Assembly: GCF_019331725.1 (NCBI RefSeq)
Contig: NZ_JAHBBF010000001.1
Coordinates: 248,001 to 312,000 of the forward strand
Direction: 5' to 3'
Source of the DNA: Bifidobacterium saguinibicoloris
GTDB taxonomy: Bacteria; Actinomycetota; Actinomycetes; Actinomycetales; Bifidobacteriaceae
Length of the DNA stretch: 64,000 nt
Under the pieces are notes generated by a model that saw only the letters and a program-made list of their open reading frames with translations, was not told where the DNA came from and did not search any database. Each line of letters starts with the position of its first letter. The first letter of the stretch is position 1. Position numbers and translations under genes: made by a program. This document shows positions 42,517-51,859 of this stretch, piece by piece.

Positions 42517-43956
42517 TCAGCGCAACACCTTGCCGAGGATATGACGCATGAACGGGATGGTCGTGGCGAACGTGAGGATGTCCGCCACCGACTGGGCGGC
42601 CTCGACGCCGGTCACGCCGAGGAAGTGCGGCAGGATGAGCACGATCGGCGCCAGATAGAGGCCGGTGCGGCACACGGCAAGGAACGAGGCGATGCCGGTC
42701 TGCCCCAACGTCTGGGAGATCATGTTGCCCATCATGTTCACGCCGTTCAACACCACCGTCACGCATTCGAAGTGCAACGCGGCGACGCCGACGGCGACCA
42801 CGGCCGGATCAGAGCGGAAGACCTCGACCAATTGCGGCGCGGCCACCCAGATGACGACGCCCAACACGAGCAGCACGCATGTGGACAGCTTCACGCAGAA
42901 CCAGTAGGCCTCGCGCACGCGCGCGAACTTGCCGGCGCCGTAGTTGTAGCCGCACACCGGCTGGAAGCCCTGCCCGAGGCCGATGATGACCGAGTTCGCG
43001 CCGAGCATGATGCGCATGACGATGGCCATGCCGGCGATGGCCGCGTCGCCGAACGGGTTGGCGGCGATGTTCACGCACGTGGTGGCGATCGAGCCGGCGC
43101 CCTGCCGGATCAGCGAGGGGAGACCGCCGCCCGCGATCTCGCGCAGGAGCAGCGGGTCGGGACGGCAGTTGCGCAGCGACAGCTTCAATACGCCGAACCG
43201 GGCGCTCATCACGGTGAGGATGACGAAGCTCACCGTCTGGCAGATGCCGGTGGCGAGACCCGCGCCGAAGATGCCCATCCGCAGGACGAATATGAACAAT
43301 GGAGCGAGCAGGAAGTTGAGCAACGCGCCGGAGACGAGGCCTACCATGCCGAATGCGGACTGGCCCTGGTAGCGCAGCAGGCCGTTCAGCGCGAACGAGC
43401 CGCATACGCACGGAGCGGCCACGAGGATGGGCGTCAGATAGGTGACCGCGTACGGTGCGATGGTCGCGGTCGAGCCCAGCGCGACGACCAGCGGGCGCAA
43501 GGTGGCGAGGCAGACGATGGTCACGACGAGTCCGGAGAGCACGGCGCCCGCGAATCCGATGGCGAGCAGCTTGGAGGCGCGCTCGTCGTTGCGTTTGCCG
43601 AGCTCCCGGCTCATCGAGTTGCCCGCGCCGTTGCCGAAGAAGAATCCGAGCGCCTGCAGGATCGTCATGATGGAGAACGCGATGCCGATCGCGCCCGATT
43701 GGGAGGTGCCCAACTGGCCGATGAAGAACGTGTCGGTGAGGTTGTACGCGGTGGTCACCAGATTCGATACGACCGCCGGGATGCACAGACGCAGAATCAG
43801 CGGTTTGACCGGTTTCTCGGTCATCTCATGGTATTTCGCGTCGGCGGTCGCGCGTCTGATCTGCTGTATCTGGGGCACATCCGGACACTGTACTCGCCCA
43901 TCCGCACGCTTCGGGGGACGCGGCTCACCGTTCGGCTGCGCCGGATTGAAGACCAT
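42517..43956 (-). CDS. MATE family multidrug efflux protein
   Basis: 479 residues with about 12 helices. MATE pattern: PAVVSNLVTTAYNLTDTFFI then GQLGTSQSGAIGIAFSIMTI near the N-terminus and GANSVIIGLGQGFQPVCGYN then YGAGKFARVREAY in the second half. It exports drugs or metabolites using Na+ or H+. Start 43956 was chosen because GTGGAGG lies six bases upstream, giving an N-terminal cytoplasmic tail of about 55 residues before helix 1. The PadR gene follows. Confidence 0.88.
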   Translation of the reverse strand: MVFNPAQPNGEPRPPKRADGRVQCPDVPQIQQIRRATADAKYHEMTEKPVKPLILRLCIPAVVSNLVTTAYNLTDTFFIGQLGTSQSGAIGIAFSIMTILQALGFFFGNGAGNSMSRELGKRNDERASKLLAIGFAGAVLSGLVVTIVCLATLRPLVVALGSTATIAPYAVTYLTPILVAAPCVCGSFALNGLLRYQGQSAFGMVGLVSGALLNFLLAPLFIFVLRMGIFGAGLATGICQTVSFVILTVMSARFGVLKLSLRNCRPDPLLLREIAGGGLPSLIRQGAGSIATTCVNIAANPFGDAAIAGMAIVMRIMLGANSVIIGLGQGFQPVCGYNYGAGKFARVREAYWFCVKLSTCVLLVLGVVIWVAAPQLVEVFRSDPAVVAVGVAALHFECVTVVLNGVNMMGNMISQTLGQTGIASFLAVCRTGLYLAPIVLILPHFLGVTGVEAAQSVADILTFATTIPFMRHILGKVLR

Positions 43957-44133
43957 CCGGACCTCCACGTCCAATGCCCGCATCCGCACGTCGCCCATGC
44001 CCGTCATGCATGGCGACGTGTGACGACGCTCACGCCGCGGGGGCATGCGCGCGGACGGAAAGTCGGGGATAATCAGTCATGACGGTCGAAGTGGGAGCCG
44101 TCACACACTTGTATCAAGGGGTTCGACACCATC

Positions 44134-44496
44134 ATGACCATCGCAACGAAGCGCATCACCACCATCATCGTCGCGTTCATCGCGGCCTGCATGCTCGTCA
44201 TGGGGCTCGCAGCCTGCGGGTCCCCCGCGGCGCCGGCGCCGTCCACGCCTTCCTCCCCGTCCGGGGAATCGTCGAAGAGCGGGTCGACGGACGACGACGA
44301 TTCGAATGATGACGACCGGGACGACGACGATCAGGACGATCAGAACGACGACTCCGACGATCGAAATGACGATGATCGGGACGATCAGAACGACGACGAT
44401 CAGGACGACCAAGACGACGATTCGAACGACGACGATCAGGACGATCACTCGGATGACGATTCGGACGACGACCAGGACGACCACGACGACGACTGA
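44134..44496 (+). CDS. Lipoprotein with an almost pure Asp/Asn/Gln tail
   Basis: 120 residues. A signal peptide ends in the lipobox LAAC (residues 25-28), so Cys28 is lipidated and the protein is tethered outside the membrane. After a Ser/Pro-rich linker, about 70 residues are mainly Asp with Asn, Ser, Gln, Arg and His. Such a polyanionic tail could bind Ca2+ or other cations. The DNA is a low-complexity GACGACGAT-type repeat, so length probably varies. AAGGGG lies upstream of ATG 44134. Function unknown. Confidence 0.8.
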   Translation: MTIATKRITTIIVAFIAACMLVMGLAACGSPAAPAPSTPSSPSGESSKSGSTDDDDSNDDDRDDDDQDDQNDDSDDRNDDDRDDQNDDDQDDQDDDSNDDDQDDHSDDDSDDDQDDHDDD

Positions 44497-44565
44497 TCGC
44501 CGTCTTCCTCATCCCGCGGCAACGCCGACGGGATGAGGAACGTCGCCGATTCGCCCCGACAAGCC

Positions 44566-47166
44566 CTACCGCAGATACCGTCCCGTCACGCTCTCCGGGT
44601 TCGCGGCGACGTCCTCCGGTGTGCCGGCGGCGACGATGCGGCCGCCGGCCGCTCCCCCGCCGGGACCCATGTCGATGATCCAGTCGGCGTTGGCGATCAT
44701 GTCGAGGTCGTGTTCGATGACGACGACGGTCGCGCCGCTCGCCACGAGCCGGTCGAACACGCCGAGCAGGACGCGCACGTCCAACGGGTGCAGGCCGATG
44801 GTCGGTTCGTCGAACACGAACACGGCGTCAGACTGCACGCGCCCCATCTCGCTGGCGAGCTTCAGCCGCTGCGCCTCGCCGCCGGACAGGGCGGGTGTCG
44901 GCTCCCCCAACGTGAGATAGCCGAGGCCCAGATCATGCAGCGTCTCCAGCCGCGCGTGCACCTTGCGCATGTCGGCGGTCGCGTCCAGCGCCTCGTCGAC
45001 GCTCATCGCCATCAGCTGCGGCAGGGTGAACGCGCGTCCGTCCTTCGCTACGCGCCGGATGGACGCCGCGGCCGGCGCGTAGCGCGAGCCGCGGCAGTCG
45101 GGGCAGTCGATGCTCACGTCGGGCAGGAACTGCACGTCGAGCGAGATCGAACCCGTGCCGTCGCACGTGGGGCAGCGCAGACGCCCGGTGTTGTACGAGA
45201 AGTCACCGGCCTTCCAACCGGCCGCCTTCGCCTCGTCGGTGCGGGCGAACGCGCGACGCAGGTCGTCGTGGACGCCCGCGTACGTGGCGACGGTGGAACG
45301 CACGTTCGCGCCGATCGGCGTCGCGTCGATGAGGTTCGCACGCACGATGCCGGGCGCATCGATCGCATGCACGTGTGATGGAAGCGCCGGCGACGACGCG
45401 ACATCGCCCATATCCGCACCGACGGTACCGGCACCGTCCGCACGGACGGCGTTCGCGCGCAGCGCGGGAATCAGCGACTCCAGCACCATCGTGGTCTTGC
45501 CGGAACCGGACACGCCCGTCACCACGGTGAGCCGTCCGCACGGCACGTCCACGACCAGCGGCTTCACCGTATGCAGCGGCCCGGTCTCCATGTGGATCGC
45601 GCCCACCTCGAACATGCGCGACGCATCGACCCGCGGACGCACCCGCTTCGGACCGGTTTCGTCGAGGAACGGCGCGATGCGGCTGCCCCGCTCCCCCATG
45701 GCCGCCACGTCGGCCACCGTGCCCTGCGCGATCACATGCCCGCCGCCGGCGCCGGCGACCGGCCCCATCTCGATGAGATGGTCGCACGCCTCGAGCACGC
45801 GCACGTCATGGTCGACGACGACCACCGTGTTGCCGTCCGCCACGAGGTCGTGCATCACGCCGATCAACCCGTCCACGTTCGCCGGATGCAGGCCGATGGA
45901 CGGCTCGTCGAGCACGTACAGCACGCCGGTGGTCCGGTTGCGCACGGCACGCGCCAACTGGACGCGCTGACGTTCGCCGGTGGACAGCGTCGCGCCCGCA
46001 CGGTCGAGCGCAAGATAGCCGAGGCCCAACTCGAGCAGTCGTCTGGCCACATCGAGGAACGATTCGACGATGTTCGTCGCCATCGGACGCATCGGCTCCG
46101 GCAGCGTACCGGGCACGTCGCGCACCCACGCGACGACCTCGTCCAACGTCATCGCGCTCGCTTCGGCGAGATTCACGCCGCGCACGCGGGGCGCGCGGGC
46201 GGCCTCGCTCAGACGCGTGCCGCCGCAGTCGGCGCACGGCTTCTCCTCGAGGAAGCGTGCGACGCGCTTCAACCCCTTCTCGTCCTTGGCTTTGGCGAGC
46301 GCGTTCTCGACGGTGTACACGGCGTTGTAGTAGGTGAAGTCGAGTTCGGCGAAGTCGTCGCTTTTCTTCGACCGGTAGAGGATGTGCTTCTTGACGGCGG
46401 GCCCGTGGAAGACGATGTCGCGCTCCTTGTCCGTGAGTTCGCGGAACGGCACGTCGGTGCGCACGCCCATCGCACGGCACACGTCCTTCATGAGGTCCCA
46501 CATGAGCGAACCCCATGGGGCGACGGCGCCTTCGTCGATGGTCTTCGATTCGTCGGGCACGAGCGCCTTGAGGTTCACCTCGCGCACCACGCCGGTGCCG
46601 GAGCAGGTGGGGCATGCGCCCGCCGAGTTGAAGGCGAGCGATTCGGCGCCGGGACCGAAGAACGTTTCGCCGCATTTCGCGCAGCGGATGGGCAGTTCGG
46701 CGGCCACGTCGAGCGTGGGTTCGTGGCGTGCGCCGCAGTGCGGGCACACGTGCGCGCCGCAGCGGGAGAACAGGAGCCGCAGGCTGTTGAGCAGTTCGCT
46801 CATCGTGCCGAACGTGGAGCGCACGCCGGGCACGGCGGGACGCTGGTGGAGGGCGAGCGCGGCGGGCACGTGGCGCACGTCGTCGACCTGCGCGCGTGTC
46901 GCCTGGGTGAGCCTGCGGCGCGTGTATGTGGACAGCGCCTCGAGGTAGCGGCGTGAGCCTTCAGCGTAGAGCACGCCCAATGCGAGCGAGCTTTTGCCGG
47001 ATCCGGAGACGCCGGCCACACCGGTGAGCGCATTCAACGGGACGTCCACGTCCACGTTCTTGAGATTGTGGACGCGTGCGCCGCGCACCTCGATGGCCGT
47101 GGGTGCATGCCACTTTCCCGCGTCGATCCGTTCCTTCGACCGCATGTCCGTCCGTTCGTCTGCCAT
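44566..47166 (-). CDS. UvrA-like ATPase, drug-resistance (DrrC/UvrA2) type
   Basis: 866 residues, shorter than housekeeping UvrA (about 950). Two ABC modules: Walker A GVSGSGKSS at 52-60 and a second GVSGSGKTT later. Signatures are LSTGERQRVQLARAVRN and LSGGEAQRLKLASEMG, and Walker B positions are YVLDEPSIGLHP and FVFDEPTIGLHP. Zinc-finger Cys pairs CPHCG, CAKCG, CPTCSGTG and CPTCDGTG are kept. These features and the lack of a UvrB-binding region fit UvrA-like proteins that protect DNA from intercalating drugs. TACAAT lies seven bases before ATG 47166, so it is likely leaderless. Confidence 0.88.
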   Translation of the reverse strand: MADERTDMRSKERIDAGKWHAPTAIEVRGARVHNLKNVDVDVPLNALTGVAGVSGSGKSSLALGVLYAEGSRRYLEALSTYTRRRLTQATRAQVDDVRHVPAALALHQRPAVPGVRSTFGTMSELLNSLRLLFSRCGAHVCPHCGARHEPTLDVAAELPIRCAKCGETFFGPGAESLAFNSAGACPTCSGTGVVREVNLKALVPDESKTIDEGAVAPWGSLMWDLMKDVCRAMGVRTDVPFRELTDKERDIVFHGPAVKKHILYRSKKSDDFAELDFTYYNAVYTVENALAKAKDEKGLKRVARFLEEKPCADCGGTRLSEAARAPRVRGVNLAEASAMTLDEVVAWVRDVPGTLPEPMRPMATNIVESFLDVARRLLELGLGYLALDRAGATLSTGERQRVQLARAVRNRTTGVLYVLDEPSIGLHPANVDGLIGVMHDLVADGNTVVVVDHDVRVLEACDHLIEMGPVAGAGGGHVIAQGTVADVAAMGERGSRIAPFLDETGPKRVRPRVDASRMFEVGAIHMETGPLHTVKPLVVDVPCGRLTVVTGVSGSGKTTMVLESLIPALRANAVRADGAGTVGADMGDVASSPALPSHVHAIDAPGIVRANLIDATPIGANVRSTVATYAGVHDDLRRAFARTDEAKAAGWKAGDFSYNTGRLRCPTCDGTGSISLDVQFLPDVSIDCPDCRGSRYAPAAASIRRVAKDGRAFTLPQLMAMSVDEALDATADMRKVHARLETLHDLGLGYLTLGEPTPALSGGEAQRLKLASEMGRVQSDAVFVFDEPTIGLHPLDVRVLLGVFDRLVASGATVVVIEHDLDMIANADWIIDMGPGGGAAGGRIVAAGTPEDVAANPESVTGRYLR

Positions 47167-47227
47167 GCGGCCCATTGTAGATGCCGCATGCGGCGCGCAG
47201 GCGAGCGCACGTCCGGTGCCGGTCCGC

Positions 47228-48925
47228 TCACGAGGTGTGCGCGTGGATCTCGTATGACGCGTATGCGGGCAGGTCGTAGGTTTCGATGGAGAACGCGCGG
47301 CTCGTCCCCTTCGCCGGTTTGGCGACGTACTCGTTGCGTCCGAATATGATATGTCCGTTCTTGTCGCGCAGGACGAGCGTGACGATGATGTCGTCCGTGT
47401 ATACGCCTTTGCCGTTGTCGTCGTCGCGGTCGGTCGTCACCTCGCCGGCGAACGTGACGCCGCCGAAGTCCGTTCTGCGTTCCTTCACGTCGTGCACACG
47501 GTACGATTCGGCGCCGCCCGTGTCGAGAAGATCGTCGGAGGCGGGCGTCCCGACCGCGAACTCGACGGTCGCGGGTTGCTCCCCGTCGCCGCTCTGCCCG
47601 CTGAAGTATGCGGTCTCGCCGGCGAAGACGAGCGGGAAGGTCGGCATATCGGAGAACATGACGGAGCCATCCTTGTCCCTGCCGGTGATGGTGACCCGCG
47701 GGAACCGGACGGCGTGCGTCGTATCCGTGTTGCGCAGGACGAGCGCGTATTCCACGTACCCGTTTTCCGCGGACCAGCCGGATTCGACGAGTTCGAGCGG
47801 GTTGTGCGCTACGGCGTCCGATCCGCCGGCCGTATCGCCACCGGTCGTGTCGTCGCCGGAAGACGTGTCTCCGTCGCCCGTCGAGGGCCGCGACGTCGTC
47901 GGCGACGTGGCCGTGACGTCGTTTCCGGCGGAGACAAAACGCATCGCCGCGTATCCGACGCCGCCGGCGAGCAGGAGCGCGACGAGACCGGCCGACGTCC
48001 ACGCGACGACGCGGCGGGAGGCGGAAGCACGACGAGCGACGCCGGTCGACATGTTCGCGCCATCGGTGACGGCACCATCGGTGGCCGTCGGCGGCATGGG
48101 CACCGTGAACGGGACGGCGGCCGCCTGCGCCGTGCCTTCCGTACCGTGTTCCGCCTGCTCCAAGGCGTCACGCAACTCATGTACGGTCTGCATGCGCGCA
48201 CTCGGCTCGAACGCACACGCCTGGGCGATGACGGCGCGCAACGCGGGCGGCGACGCCGTGTCGTCGGCGAGCACACGGTCGTACACCGTCACGTCGGACG
48301 GGTCCACGCCGGTGAGCATGAAGCCGAGCACGCGCCCGATCGCGTACACGTCGGTGCGGGCGTCCGTCGGCGCGAAGCCGTACTGTTCCGGCGCCGCGTA
48401 CCCCCATGTGCCGAGCGCGGTCGTGTCGCGTGCGCGCGCCACGTCGCCCGCGACGGTGCCGGCGCGTTCGCGGGCGATGCCGAAGTCGATGAGGTGGGCG
48501 CCGTCCGCGGAGACGACGATGTTCGTGGGCGTGACGTCGCGGTGGATGATGCCGTGCGCGTGGAGTTCGCCCACGGCCTCGCACAGTTGAAGGGCGATGG
48601 CCGTCGCCTCGGGCGCAGCGAGGCTTCCGTGTCCGTCCACGTACCGTTCGAGCGTGACGCCGGGCACGTAGTCGTAGACGACCACGAACCGGTCGGGCAG
48701 TTCGTAGGTCGCTTCGACGCGCGGCAGGCGCGGCGACCGGCAATCGGCGAGCGTGGACCAGAGGCGTCGGCGGGCGAGACGCAGTGGGATCTTCTTGCGC
48801 ACGAACGGACCTGCGCCGTCCAACGTCACGAGTTCGGTGACGCCGCCCGTGCCGTCGGCGAGCGTGCGTTCGACGCGGTAGGCGTCGTCCAGCATCATGG
48901 CGTGCAGCGTCTGCGTGTCATCCAT
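47228..48925 (-). CDS. Transmembrane serine/threonine protein kinase
   Basis: 565 residues. The kinase domain covers about 1-270: Lys in VRKKIPL (44-45), catalytic HRDVTPTN (128-135), DFG at 147-149, APEQYG activation segment. A membrane helix (WTSAGLVALLLAGGVGYAAM) follows, then a Ser/Thr/Gly-rich linker and an extracellular beta-rich domain with no PASTA repeats. The unusual glycine loop (LADGTGGVTEL) is weak. The XRE gene upstream overlaps its first possible TTG start, and ATG 48925 has GAAGCGG upstream. Probably an environmental sensor kinase. Confidence 0.88.
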   Translation of the reverse strand: MDDTQTLHAMMLDDAYRVERTLADGTGGVTELVTLDGAGPFVRKKIPLRLARRRLWSTLADCRSPRLPRVEATYELPDRFVVVYDYVPGVTLERYVDGHGSLAAPEATAIALQLCEAVGELHAHGIIHRDVTPTNIVVSADGAHLIDFGIARERAGTVAGDVARARDTTALGTWGYAAPEQYGFAPTDARTDVYAIGRVLGFMLTGVDPSDVTVYDRVLADDTASPPALRAVIAQACAFEPSARMQTVHELRDALEQAEHGTEGTAQAAAVPFTVPMPPTATDGAVTDGANMSTGVARRASASRRVVAWTSAGLVALLLAGGVGYAAMRFVSAGNDVTATSPTTSRPSTGDGDTSSGDDTTGGDTAGGSDAVAHNPLELVESGWSAENGYVEYALVLRNTDTTHAVRFPRVTITGRDKDGSVMFSDMPTFPLVFAGETAYFSGQSGDGEQPATVEFAVGTPASDDLLDTGGAESYRVHDVKERRTDFGGVTFAGEVTTDRDDDNGKGVYTDDIIVTLVLRDKNGHIIFGRNEYVAKPAKGTSRAFSIETYDLPAYASYEIHAHTS

Positions 48926-48966
48926 CTGTCCGCTTCGTTCCGTGTCGGTTTCGTGTCGGTCTCGCG

Positions 48967-49416
48967 TCAATCCTGCGGGGTGAGCGTCGGCTCGTCGAAC
49001 CGGTAGAGTTCGTCATCCGTGGCGGCGAGGTCGAGGCCGTTCTCGACGCACCAGATGATGATGGCGTCACGGCGTTGGCGACACCAGAGTTCGGAGACGC
49101 CGGCGAGACGCAGCAGACGTTGCGTCTCGCGCAGGTCGCAGCCGCAGCCGAACGCGAGGCGGATGGCATGGTCGCGCCCGGGACGGCTTTTGCCGGAGAA
49201 GACGTCGTAGACGACGGTGGGGTTGATGCCGGATGCGCGTGCGACGTCGGCGCGTTTGAGCCCATGAAGGTCCAGCAGGAAGCGCAGGTAGTCGACGAGC
49301 CGGTAGTCCTTCGGCTGTTCCTCGTCGAGGTACGTGTCGATGCTGCCGCTGGCGAGCAGACGATCCAGCAGTTCCTCGGTGAGGCGCCGTTCGCGCCCGG
49401 TGACCCGCATTCCCAT
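48967..49416 (-). CDS. XRE-type helix-turn-helix regulator paired with the kinase
   Basis: 149 residues. A helix-turn-helix of XRE type is at about 45-100 (FLLDLHGLKRADVARASGIN then PTVVYDVFSGKSRPGRDHAI), with an extra N-terminal segment LTEELLDRLLASGSIDTYLD and a C-terminal RRDAIIIWCVENGLDLA. It lies directly upstream of a Ser/Thr kinase gene, the usual arrangement for this family, and may be its phosphorylation target. TATAAC sits seven bases before ATG 49416, with GGAGA inside the gap. Confidence 0.82.
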   Translation of the reverse strand: MGMRVTGRERRLTEELLDRLLASGSIDTYLDEEQPKDYRLVDYLRFLLDLHGLKRADVARASGINPTVVYDVFSGKSRPGRDHAIRLAFGCGCDLRETQRLLRLAGVSELWCRQRRDAIIIWCVENGLDLAATDDELYRFDEPTLTPQD

Positions 49417-49563
49417 GCTCTCCGTTATACCCGAGCCGTGGTGAACGGGGAAATCGATGGATTCAGTCGGCAGCTGAGGACGGCGGCGTTTGCGCATCCG
49501 ACAATGGGCCTGTATCAGTGCGCCGCAACGGAAGGAAAACCAAACAGCTGATTTTAAATATTT

Positions 49564-49589
49564 TTGACACTTCGCAAATTTGATTACGC
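49564..49589 (+). promoter_or_regulatory. Promoter-like elements before the 34-residue membrane protein
   Basis: An AT-rich island has TTGACA at 49564-49569 and TACGCT at 49584-49589, with a spacing of 14 that is shorter than ideal. It lies about 65 bases upstream of the small membrane protein, within a patch of unusually low GC (about 49545-49620). Confidence 0.35.
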
Positions 49590-49653
49590 TTTGCTCTTGC
49601 ATTACATTGATTGTCGTCGACGGCATGGCGCCGCACGCACACGGAGGGACATC

Positions 49654-49758
49654 ATGAACGAACGTTGGCGAACCGCCATCGCAGTCGGTTTGACAGTGAC
49701 GATAGCCGGACTGGTCGCCTCCGCCGTCACCATCCTGCTTCTGGAGAGAAGGAGATAA
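49654..49758 (+). CDS. Small single-pass membrane protein (34 residues)
   Basis: The frame reads MNERWRTAIAVGLTVTIAGL and ends ILLLERRR, one transmembrane helix with Arg at both ends. CGGAGGGACATC precedes the ATG, a good ribosome-binding site. The stop overlaps the ribosome-binding site of the following gene (4-base gap), so the two are coupled. It may be a membrane partner of the next protein. Too short for database-style recognition. Confidence 0.65.
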   Translation: MNERWRTAIAVGLTVTIAGLVASAVTILLLERRR

Positions 49759-49762
49759 CATC

Positions 49763-50962
49763 ATGACCGATTCGAACCAGCCGACGCAGCCGATTCAGCC
49801 TGCGGCCGCGGGACAGACCACGCCGTCCCAGACGGCTCCACAGGTCACGTCCGACCAGGCGACCACCCCGATGCCGGCGGTGGTCAACCTCGCACCGTCC
49901 GCGGGAGCACCCGTACAGCCGCCGACTGCGGTGCCGCCGACCGCGGCCTCCCCCGCACAACCGCCGGCACCGCAGTCGGCGAAGAAGACCTCGAAGCTGG
50001 CGGTGTTCGCCATCATCGTCGCCGTACTGTTCCTGCTGTCGGCCTTCATGGGCGTGAAGACCTGGAGCATGCTCGTCGGCTTCACCGTGCTGCCGGCGCT
50101 GCTGTCCGGCTTCGCCGTGTACGTCACACGCAAGGACGGCAGGAGACAGGGAAGCATCCTCGCCTACGTGGCGGTCGGCATCACCGTCGTGGCGCTGATC
50201 GTCGGCGGCGTGGGCGTCGTCCGCGAGGGCGCCCGACAGAAGGCGGCCGACGAGGCGCTGGCCGAAGCCTCCAAGGTCGAATGCAAGGACATCTCCTGGC
50301 CGCAGTCCGACCTGGCGAACCAGCTGCCCAAGCCGGAATCCTCCACAGGCGAGATCGAGACGGACAGCTCGAACGTGTTCTCCGTCAGCGTCTGCGACAC
50401 CACCAAGGCGCAGTACGACGCGTACGTCACGGCCGTGCAGGGCAAGGGCTTCACCGTCGACTACTCGAAGGGCGACGACGCGTTCACCGCCAAGAACGAG
50501 GCCGGCTACAGCGTCCACGTCGGCGTCAACCAGGACAACAAGAACGTCATGGACGTCAGCATCCGCGTTCCGGAACAGTCCTCCGCAACGGAAGGCTCCG
50601 ATCAGTCCGGCGACACGAGCTCCTCTGAAGGCTCCACCGACCAGGGCGCCACGAACGATTCCGGACAGTCCGGACAGCAGGATTCCGGCACGACGGCCAA
50701 CGGCATCCGCCCCGAATTCAAGGAAGCCATGGACAGCTACGAGTCGCTGATGAACGAATACGCGGACTTCATGGACAAGTACGACTCCGCCGGAAAGCCG
50801 GCGAGCATGGCCGCCGACTACGCCAAGATCCTCATCAAGTACAACGACGCCATGAAGAAGCTCGACGCCATCGACGAGAGCACGCTGTCCGACGAGGAGC
50901 TGCAGTACTACACGGAAGTGGTCGGGCGCGTGAACCAGAGGCTCGCCTCCGTCTCCCAGTGA
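49763..50962 (+). CDS. Membrane protein with Pro/Gln-rich N-terminus and DUF6591-like C-terminus
   Basis: 399 residues. A Pro/Ala/Gln-rich cytoplasmic part (about 1-72) precedes three helices (about 79-165), then an extracellular alpha/beta segment with two Cys (VECKDISW and VSVCDTTK). A Ser/Gly-rich linker and a helical C-terminus (FKEAMDSYESLMNEYADFMD) end the protein. This C-terminus resembles DUF6591 lipoprotein domains. RBS AAGGAG. Function unknown. Confidence 0.72.
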   Translation: MTDSNQPTQPIQPAAAGQTTPSQTAPQVTSDQATTPMPAVVNLAPSAGAPVQPPTAVPPTAASPAQPPAPQSAKKTSKLAVFAIIVAVLFLLSAFMGVKTWSMLVGFTVLPALLSGFAVYVTRKDGRRQGSILAYVAVGITVVALIVGGVGVVREGARQKAADEALAEASKVECKDISWPQSDLANQLPKPESSTGEIETDSSNVFSVSVCDTTKAQYDAYVTAVQGKGFTVDYSKGDDAFTAKNEAGYSVHVGVNQDNKNVMDVSIRVPEQSSATEGSDQSGDTSSSEGSTDQGATNDSGQSGQQDSGTTANGIRPEFKEAMDSYESLMNEYADFMDKYDSAGKPASMAADYAKILIKYNDAMKKLDAIDESTLSDEELQYYTEVVGRVNQRLASVSQ

Positions 50963-50998
50963 CGGAAGACCGCTGAAGATCGGGATAGCCCCGACGAA

Positions 50999-51038
50999 CG
51001 ATGGGGGTCAGCCACCACATGGTGGCCGACCCCCATCG
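50999..51038 (+). terminator. Terminator after the DUF6591-like gene
   Basis: CGATGGGGGTC/GACCCCCATCG outer arms with inner GCCACCA/TGGTGGC. It lies between convergent genes and probably serves both. Confidence 0.8.
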
Positions 51039-51078
51039 TCATATCAACGGCGAAAAACCGCCGGAAGCCTCGGATGAT

Positions 51079-51585
51079 TCAGCGACGGCCCCCGTCCGGG
51101 AACATCAGGAACGCGAGGGCGCCGGCCGCGGCACCGCTGGCGAGCGCACCGGTGACGACCGCGAGGATCCGCATCGCCGCACCCGGATCGGCATGCGTCT
51201 TCCCCTCACCGGCCGCCGGGACCACGGCCGAAGCAGGCCCCCGCATGACCGGCGTCACCTCTCCTGCCGCGTCGTCTCCGGAGGCGCCGCCCTCGGCTTG
51301 CTCCTCTTGGACGGGACGCAGCGGGTCATCGACGAGTGTGGTGATGACGCGTGCCAGATCGTGGTTGTCGTGTTCGGCGATCTCCACGTTGAACACGGTG
51401 CGCAACGCCAAGTACTGGAGTTTGCTCATCGGCGTCCTGCCGTGCTCGAGGTTCCAGATGGTCTGACGCGTCACGCCGACCTCGTCGGCAAGCTCCTGCG
51501 TGGTCCATCCGGCCACTTTCCGCACGATCGACAAGTTCTCCTGGAACCTGTCGATCCACCGGCGTTCGACTTCGGATACGGCCAT
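51079..51585 (-). CDS. XRE regulator with a C-terminal membrane helix
   Basis: 168 residues. The helix-turn-helix is at about 15-65 (NLSIVRKVAGWTTQELADEV, GVTRQTIWNLEHGRTPMSKL). An acidic Ala/Gly-rich linker follows, then one membrane helix (MRILAVVTGALASGAAAGAL) near the C-terminus. A membrane-bound DNA-binding protein. AAGGAGGAG lies before ATG 51585. Targets unknown, though the convergent DUF6591-like gene is the nearest. Confidence 0.85.
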   Translation of the reverse strand: MAVSEVERRWIDRFQENLSIVRKVAGWTTQELADEVGVTRQTIWNLEHGRTPMSKLQYLALRTVFNVEIAEHDNHDLARVITTLVDDPLRPVQEEQAEGGASGDDAAGEVTPVMRGPASAVVPAAGEGKTHADPGAAMRILAVVTGALASGAAAGALAFLMFPDGGRR

Positions 51586-51663
51586 GGCGACGCTCCTCCT
51601 TCCATGCTGTCACCAGCATAGCCGCAAGGATGCGGCGGAGGGGACGATTCCACGCCCGACGGC

Positions 51664-51757
51664 TCAGAAGCGGATGAGCGACTTGATGACCCTGCGCTGG
51701 TCCATCGCCTCGTACGCCTCCTGGATGTGGTCAAGGTCGAATTCGCCGGTGAACACT
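51664..51757 (-). pseudogene. Zinc-type alcohol dehydrogenase C-terminal remnant
   Basis: On the minus strand VFTGEFDLDHIQEAYEAMDQ then RRVIKSLIRF ends in TGA at 51664-51666, a typical C-terminus of a zinc-dependent alcohol dehydrogenase. No start or Cys/His catalytic region precedes it, and the next 100 bases show only out-of-frame traces. It is a decayed fragment, perhaps from the same redox cluster type as the decayed genes near 16 and 19 kb. Confidence 0.7.
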
Positions 51758-51859
51758 CAAGTGAGGGGACGCACGGTCCCCGTGCCGCCCCATCGCGAAG
51801 ATGCGCTTCGCGATGAACATGTGGGCGACGGCACGCCGCGCAGGCCGACGCGTCGCCAG

